From an uncultured Blautia sp. (GTDB lineage: Bacteria > Bacillota > Clostridia > Lachnospirales > Lachnospiraceae): a stretch of 9,114 bases of DNA. The translations under genes were made by a program, and so were the position numbers. The notes beneath the pieces are model-generated. The model was not told the DNA's origin, searched no databases, and saw only the letters and a program-made list of their open reading frames with translations. This document shows positions 6,405-9,114 of the stretch, piece after piece; within the stretch, counting starts at the first letter, position 1; each line of letters opens with the position of its first letter. The stretch is taken from assembly GCA_934364795.1 (NCBI GenBank), contig CAKRMK010000056.1, forward strand, positions 1-9,114, in the 5' to 3' direction.

Positions 6405-7607
6405 ATGAAGAAATTCAAAAAGGCATCAATAATACTATTGATGTGTATGTTGTTGAGCATGATTGCAATGCCAGTTTCAGCAAGTGCGGCAAAGCTGAAC
6501 AAAACAAGTATTTCACTGAATGTCGGAAAAACTTGCACGCTGAAAGCAACGGGAACCAAGGAAAAAATTGCCTGGACAAGCAGTAACAAGAGCATAGCAA
6601 CAGTTTCTTCAAAAGGCCTTGTAAAAGCTAAGAAGAAAGGAACTGCGGTAATTACTGCTAAATATGGTAAGAAAAAACTTACTTGCAAAGTCACAGTTAA
6701 ACAGCCAGTGAAAAGTGTAAAGCTTAATAAGAAAACAGCAAACGTTACAGTAGGGAAAAAAATTACATTAAAAGCTACGGTTTCACCAACAACGGCAAAT
6801 AATAAAACTGTTATGTGGAAAAGCAGCAATCCTTCTGTAGCAACGGTGTCCTCCAAAGGTGTGGTTACTGGTAAGAAAAAAGGAACTGTCACTATTACTG
6901 CAACGGCAAAAGATGGAAGTGGAAAAAAAGCTGTTTGTAAAATCAGCGTGAAAAAAGCAGTATCTCAAGAAAACCAGAATTCAAAAATAACAAGTATTTC
7001 TCTGGATATTTCAGAACTCAATATTGATGAAGGAATGAAATATAACTTTTCTGTCCAGACAACTCCGGCATCTGACTCTGAAAAGCTTCAATGGGATAGT
7101 AGTAATCCTTCCGTAGCAACGATTTCATCCACAGGAGAACTGTCTGCGTTGAAAAATGGAAGCACAACTATATCTGTGTCTACGACGGACGGAAATAATT
7201 TAAAAGCGCAATGTGTTATTTCTGTTAATAATATACCAGATGTTAGAAAGTCAATTGTGAATCCAAATCTTCAAGTTGTATTTACGTTCATGAATTATGA
7301 ATACATAGAAAGCATAGAAAACACTATGTTCGATACCTGCGGTTGGAGAAACTCTGTAATACTGGATATGCACGATTATAAGACAAGCGGAGCAGAAAAA
7401 CTCCAGGTTTGTTTAACCAGAGATCCAGATATATTTGTAATTCAAACAAATGATGAGTTTGAAAAATTTATTACTACAGATGAAAAAATGAAAAATGCAT
7501 TTAGTGATATAAGAGATTTAGGTGCGGATGTGATTTTGGTTAATTGTACAAAATATAATGCGTTATCTAGAACACTTGAAGAATTATCAAAGAAAGGGTA
7601 TATCTGA
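6405..7607 (+). CDS. Secreted protein with three Big_2 (Ig-like) domains and an unrecognised C-terminal domain
   Basis: This exported 400-residue protein has a classical signal peptide: basic MKKFKK, a hydrophobic core (8-22) and a likely cleavage near ASA-AK (26-30). Three bacterial Ig-like Big_2 domains follow at about 30-98, 102-183 and 194-275. Each has the WxSSNxSxATVSSxG core (W57, W138, W230) and a GTxxITA-type strand. Domains 1 and 2 are very Lys-rich and alike; domain 3 is acidic and more diverged. Residues 280-400 form a globular-looking segment (VVFTFMNYEYIESIENTMFD, then RDPDIFVIQTNDEFEKF, then LGADVILVNCTKYNALSRTL) that I do not recognise. Its beta/alpha pattern suggests a small enzyme-like or substrate-binding fold. 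There is no LPXTG anchor, SLH domain or membrane helix, so it is probably released or held by charge to the wall. It is flanked upstream by broken genes and downstream by a terminator, so it forms its own unit. Adhesion or carbohydrate binding is a family-level guess only. Confidence 0.85.
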   Translation: MKKFKKASIILLMCMLLSMIAMPVSASAAKLNKTSISLNVGKTCTLKATGTKEKIAWTSSNKSIATVSSKGLVKAKKKGTAVITAKYGKKKLTCKVTVKQPVKSVKLNKKTANVTVGKKITLKATVSPTTANNKTVMWKSSNPSVATVSSKGVVTGKKKGTVTITATAKDGSGKKAVCKISVKKAVSQENQNSKITSISLDISELNIDEGMKYNFSVQTTPASDSEKLQWDSSNPSVATISSTGELSALKNGSTTISVSTTDGNNLKAQCVISVNNIPDVRKSIVNPNLQVVFTFMNYEYIESIENTMFDTCGWRNSVILDMHDYKTSGAEKLQVCLTRDPDIFVIQTNDEFEKFITTDEKMKNAFSDIRDLGADVILVNCTKYNALSRTLEELSKKGYI

Positions 7608-7670
7608 CTTACATATTTTGGAGAAGTAAGGTATGATGACCTGGAATGATTATAATATGTAACGGAGAGA

Positions 7671-7723
7671 AAGAGGCTGTTGCAAAATAGATGAGTGATC
7701 ATCTATGGAGCAGCAGCTTTTTT
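7671..7723 (+). terminator. Long two-part hairpin terminator after the Big_2 gene
   Basis: The outer arm AGAGGCTGTTGC (7672-7683) pairs with GCAGCAGCTTTT (7710-7721), including three G-U pairs in RNA. The inner arm ATAGATGA (7687-7694) pairs perfectly with TCATCTAT (7699-7706) around GTGA. A three-by-three internal loop separates the two stems. The T6 run (7718-7723) partly forms the stem and completes an intrinsic terminator 64 bases after the stop codon. In DNA the G-U pairs reduce symmetry, so the RNA form is the stable one. Confidence 0.82.
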
Positions 7724-7755
7724 GTCAATATGCACAAATGAAATGTGAAAATAAG

Positions 7756-7784
7756 TTGCTTCTGTGTGAAATGTAATATATACT
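7756..7784 (+). promoter_or_regulatory. Promoter of the deformylase-VOC-YaiI operon
   Basis: TTGCTT (7756-7761) and TATACT (7779-7784) are separated by exactly 17 bases. The -10 matches five of six consensus positions and the -35 keeps TTG. It follows the terminator and precedes the deformylase-like gene by about 70 bases, so a sigma-A promoter here is expected. Confidence 0.6.
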
Positions 7785-7852
7785 ATTTTTATGCAGTATT
7801 TTTGCATGAGGAAATGGATCCATGGATGAAGTGATTGGAAAGGAGAAAGTAA

Positions 7853-8263
7853 ATGGTAAAGCAAATTGTAAGAGATGTTTTCTTTTTAGGTCAGCCATCC
7901 GAACCAGCCACGAAAGCTGATATCCAGGTTGGAAAGGATCTGCAGGATACGTTGCAGGCAAACCGGGAACGGTGTGTTGGTATGGCTGCAAACATGATTG
8001 GTGTAAAGAAGAATATCATCATTGTAAATATGGGATTCATAGATGTAGTGATGTTCAATCCAGTGATTGTTTCAAAGCATGACATATATGAGACAGAAGA
8101 AGGCTGTCTGTCCCTGGATGGTGTTCGTAAGACGACCAGGTATCAGGAAATTGAAGTAGAGTATTATGACTTCAACTGGAAAAAACAGCGCCAGAAACTG
8201 TCTGGATGGACGGCGCAGATCTGCCAGCATGAAATTGACCATTTGTCCGGAAAGATAATATAA
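7853..8263 (+). CDS. Peptide deformylase-like metallohydrolase with altered motif I
   Basis: Peptide deformylases remove the formyl group from the first methionine of new proteins. This 136-residue member keeps motif II EEGCLS (82-87, metal ligand Cys85) and motif III QHEIDH (125-130, metal ligands His126 and His130, catalytic Glu127). Motif I, normally GxGxAAxQ, reads CVGMAANM (41-48): the first Gly is Cys and the conserved Gln, which lines the active site, is Met48. The protein ends six residues after HEIDH, so the usual C-terminal helix is nearly absent (classical enzymes have about 165 residues). I recall similar short forms in clostridia annotated as deformylase; they may be true but divergent enzymes, or act on other formylated substrates. 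GGAAAGGAG (7837-7845) lies seven bases before the ATG. It heads a likely operon with the VOC and YaiI genes. No fmt (methionyl-tRNA formyltransferase) gene, the usual partner of the housekeeping def, is adjacent, which suggests a secondary copy. Confidence 0.8.
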   Translation: MVKQIVRDVFFLGQPSEPATKADIQVGKDLQDTLQANRERCVGMAANMIGVKKNIIIVNMGFIDVVMFNPVIVSKHDIYETEEGCLSLDGVRKTTRYQEIEVEYYDFNWKKQRQKLSGWTAQICQHEIDHLSGKII

Positions 8264-8276
8264 CTGAAGGCGGATT

Positions 8277-8288
8277 GCGAATATTCGC
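8277..8288. repeat. 12-bp perfect palindrome between deformylase-like and VOC genes
   Basis: GCGAATATTCGC is its own reverse complement and starts 14 bases after the deformylase stop. No flanking bases extend it. It may be a dimeric regulator site or simply chance in a 56-base gap. Confidence 0.35.
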
Positions 8289-8307
8289 TTGACTCAAAGT
8301 GGATTAT

Positions 8308-8314
8308 GAGGTGA
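8308..8314 (+). promoter_or_regulatory. Ribosome binding site that sets the VOC gene start
   Basis: GAGGTGA is a seven-base match to the anti-16S complement and lies five bases before the ATG at 8320. GTG codons at 8299 and 8311 in the same frame are upstream of or inside this site, so they are unlikely starts. Confidence 0.75.
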
Positions 8315-8319
8315 CGGAT

Positions 8320-8688
8320 ATGCTGAAAAATGTACTGATCGTGGTGGATGATATAGAAAAATCCATAGAGTTTTATAAAGACTTATTTGGACTGCAAGTG
8401 ATTCTTAAGAATGAAGGTAATGTGATCTTATCGGAGGGACTTGTTTTGCAGGATGCCGACGTATGGGGGAAAACATTGAATGAAACTTCTACGCCATTCA
8501 ATAACATGATGGAATTGTATTTCGAGGAATTTGATATAGATGGATTGCTTGCGAAATATGAATCTGGTAAGTATTCCGTTCGATATGCCACAGAACTGAC
8601 AGAACTTGCAGGTGGGCAGAAGCTTGTAAGACTGTATGATCCCAGTGGTAATCTTGTTGAGGTTCGCACTCCATTCAGGTGTAATTAA
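8320..8688 (+). CDS. VOC family (glyoxalase/bleomycin-resistance fold) protein
   Basis: This is a 122-residue single VOC-fold protein made of two beta-alpha-beta-beta-beta halves. The first half opens with NVLIVVDDIEKSIEFYKDLF (4-23), the standard VxDxxxSxxFYxxxxG pattern. The second closes with LYDPSGNLVEVRTP (105-118), the DPxGNxxEV signature. The usual first metal ligand (His in HxxxxVxD) is not present; Glu65 (MMELYF) and Glu114 (NLVEV) are the remaining candidate ligands, so it may bind metal weakly or act as a binding protein. The substrate is unknown. I place the start at ATG 8320 because GAGGTGA sits just before it and family members begin right at this point; GTG 8299 would add seven residues. 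It lies 56 bases after the deformylase-like gene and 10 bases before the YaiI gene, so it is probably co-transcribed with both. Confidence 0.82.
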   Translation: MLKNVLIVVDDIEKSIEFYKDLFGLQVILKNEGNVILSEGLVLQDADVWGKTLNETSTPFNNMMELYFEEFDIDGLLAKYESGKYSVRYATELTELAGGQKLVRLYDPSGNLVEVRTPFRCN

Positions 8689-8698
8689 AGGAGAGATT

Positions 8699-9114
8699 AT
8701 GCAGATTTTTGTTGATGCAGATGCCTGTCCGGTAGTTGGTATTGTTGAAAAAGTTGCAAAAGGGCATAGTGTTCCGGTAACGTTGTTGTGTGATACAAAC
8801 CATGTGTTGTCTTCTGATTACAGTGAGGTGATTGTAGTTGGAGCCGGTGCAGATGCAGTGGATTATAAACTGATCAGTATTTGTCATAAAGGCGATATTG
8901 TTGTATCACAGGATTATGGAGTAGCGGCAATGGCACTTGGAAAAGGTGCGTATGCGATTCATCAATCCGGGAAATGGTATACCAATGAGAATATTGACCA
9001 GATGCTTATGGAGCGGCATCTGAATAAGAAGGCACGAAGGGCATCCGGAAAGAATCATTTAAAAGGACCAAGAAAACGAACATCGGAGGATGATGAGCAT
9101 TTCAGAGAATCCTT
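8699..9114 (+). CDS. YaiI/YqxD family protein (UPF0178, DUF188), 3' end outside the window
   Basis: The frame opens at ATG 8699 and is still open at the window end, giving 138 residues plus two bases. It begins MQIFVDADACPVV (1-13), the hallmark of the YaiI/YqxD family, with Asp6 and Asp8 resembling the acidic cluster of PIN-like nuclease folds. SQDYGVAAMALGKGA (70-84) and the basic KNHLKGPRKRTSEDDEHF (118-135) are the other conserved blocks; in known members the protein ends within about 10-20 residues of this point, so little is missing. The cellular role is uncharacterised, and a PIN-like RNA- or DNA-acting function is only suggested by fold. AAAGGAGA (8687-8694) overlaps the VOC stop codon, four bases before the ATG, implying coupled expression with the VOC gene. 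Confidence 0.9.
   Translation, partial: MQIFVDADACPVVGIVEKVAKGHSVPVTLLCDTNHVLSSDYSEVIVVGAGADAVDYKLISICHKGDIVVSQDYGVAAMALGKGAYAIHQSGKWYTNENIDQMLMERHLNKKARRASGKNHLKGPRKRTSEDDEHFRES

Noticed and set aside
6356..6586. Forward 76-codon frame overlapping the start of the Big_2 gene
   Set aside because: It lacks a ribosome site and overlaps a well-supported gene with an AGGAGG site and a signal peptide in another frame.
6374..6892. Minus-strand frame of 172 codons with a hydrophobic, membrane-like translation
   Set aside because: It is the complement of Lys-rich Big_2 coding sequence; Lys codons read backwards give Phe/Leu, which mimics membrane helices.
6600..6960. Repeated DNA in the Big_2 region as a possible tandem repeat or CRISPR
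   Set aside because: The similarity reflects homologous Big_2 protein domains about 80 codons apart and is diverged at DNA level; there are no short identical repeats with spacers.
7632..7661. Nine-codon mini frame (MMTWNDYNM) with a GGAG-like site after the Big_2 gene
   Set aside because: It is too short to distinguish from chance, and no amino-acid bias suggests an attenuation leader.
8299..8319. GTG at 8299 as the VOC gene start
   Set aside because: The GAGGTGA site at 8308-8314 lies after it and directly before ATG 8320, and the VOC fold begins at ATG 8320.

Overview
The window looks like part of a Gram-positive anaerobe of the Clostridia, most likely Lachnospiraceae (Blautia/Ruminococcus-like). 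The evidence is strong AGGAGG-type ribosome sites before most genes, a pyruvate formate-lyase and an iron-sulfur dehydratase (anaerobic metabolism), a moderately AT-rich base composition (judged by eye, not counted), and a Lys-rich Big_2 surface protein. The taxon is inferred from style and remembered similarity, not from a search.

Bases 1-4738 form a metabolic block on the + strand. It holds ttdA and ttdB (two-subunit L(+)-tartrate dehydratase or class I fumarase type), then pflB (formate C-acetyltransferase), a 9-bp hairpin without a T-tract, an aromatic-acid-exporter/FUSC-type membrane protein, and a strong intrinsic terminator. A coherent reading is hydroxyacid (tartrate or malate/fumarate) to oxaloacetate and pyruvate, then PFL cleavage to acetyl-CoA and formate, with a membrane exporter downstream. 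No PFL-activating enzyme, tartrate transporter or regulator is visible here; the promoter lies before base 1.

Bases 4739-5373 hold a stand-alone nicotinamidase/isochorismatase-family cysteine hydrolase with a complete Asp-Lys-Cys triad and a putative metal site.

Bases 5374-6300 contain no intact gene but are not empty. They are a scar of several broken genes joined end to end in different reading frames. The pieces are a PBPb-type sensor domain, the start of a second such domain, the ATP-binding end of a histidine kinase, the C-terminal end of an AAA/ABC-type ATPase, and the first ~25 codons of a TOPRIM-like protein whose start overlaps the ATPase stop. The last two look like the relic of an OLD/PARIS-like ATPase + TOPRIM pair, the kind often used in phage defence. 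This is the most unusual part of the window.

Bases 6301-7723 hold a secreted protein with three Big_2 (Ig-like) domains and an unrecognised C-terminal domain of about 120 residues, ending in a long two-part hairpin terminator. Bases 7724-9114 hold a good sigma-A-like promoter followed by a likely operon of three genes. These are a peptide-deformylase-like protein with an altered motif I, a small VOC-fold protein, and a YaiI/YqxD (DUF188) protein that runs off the window end.
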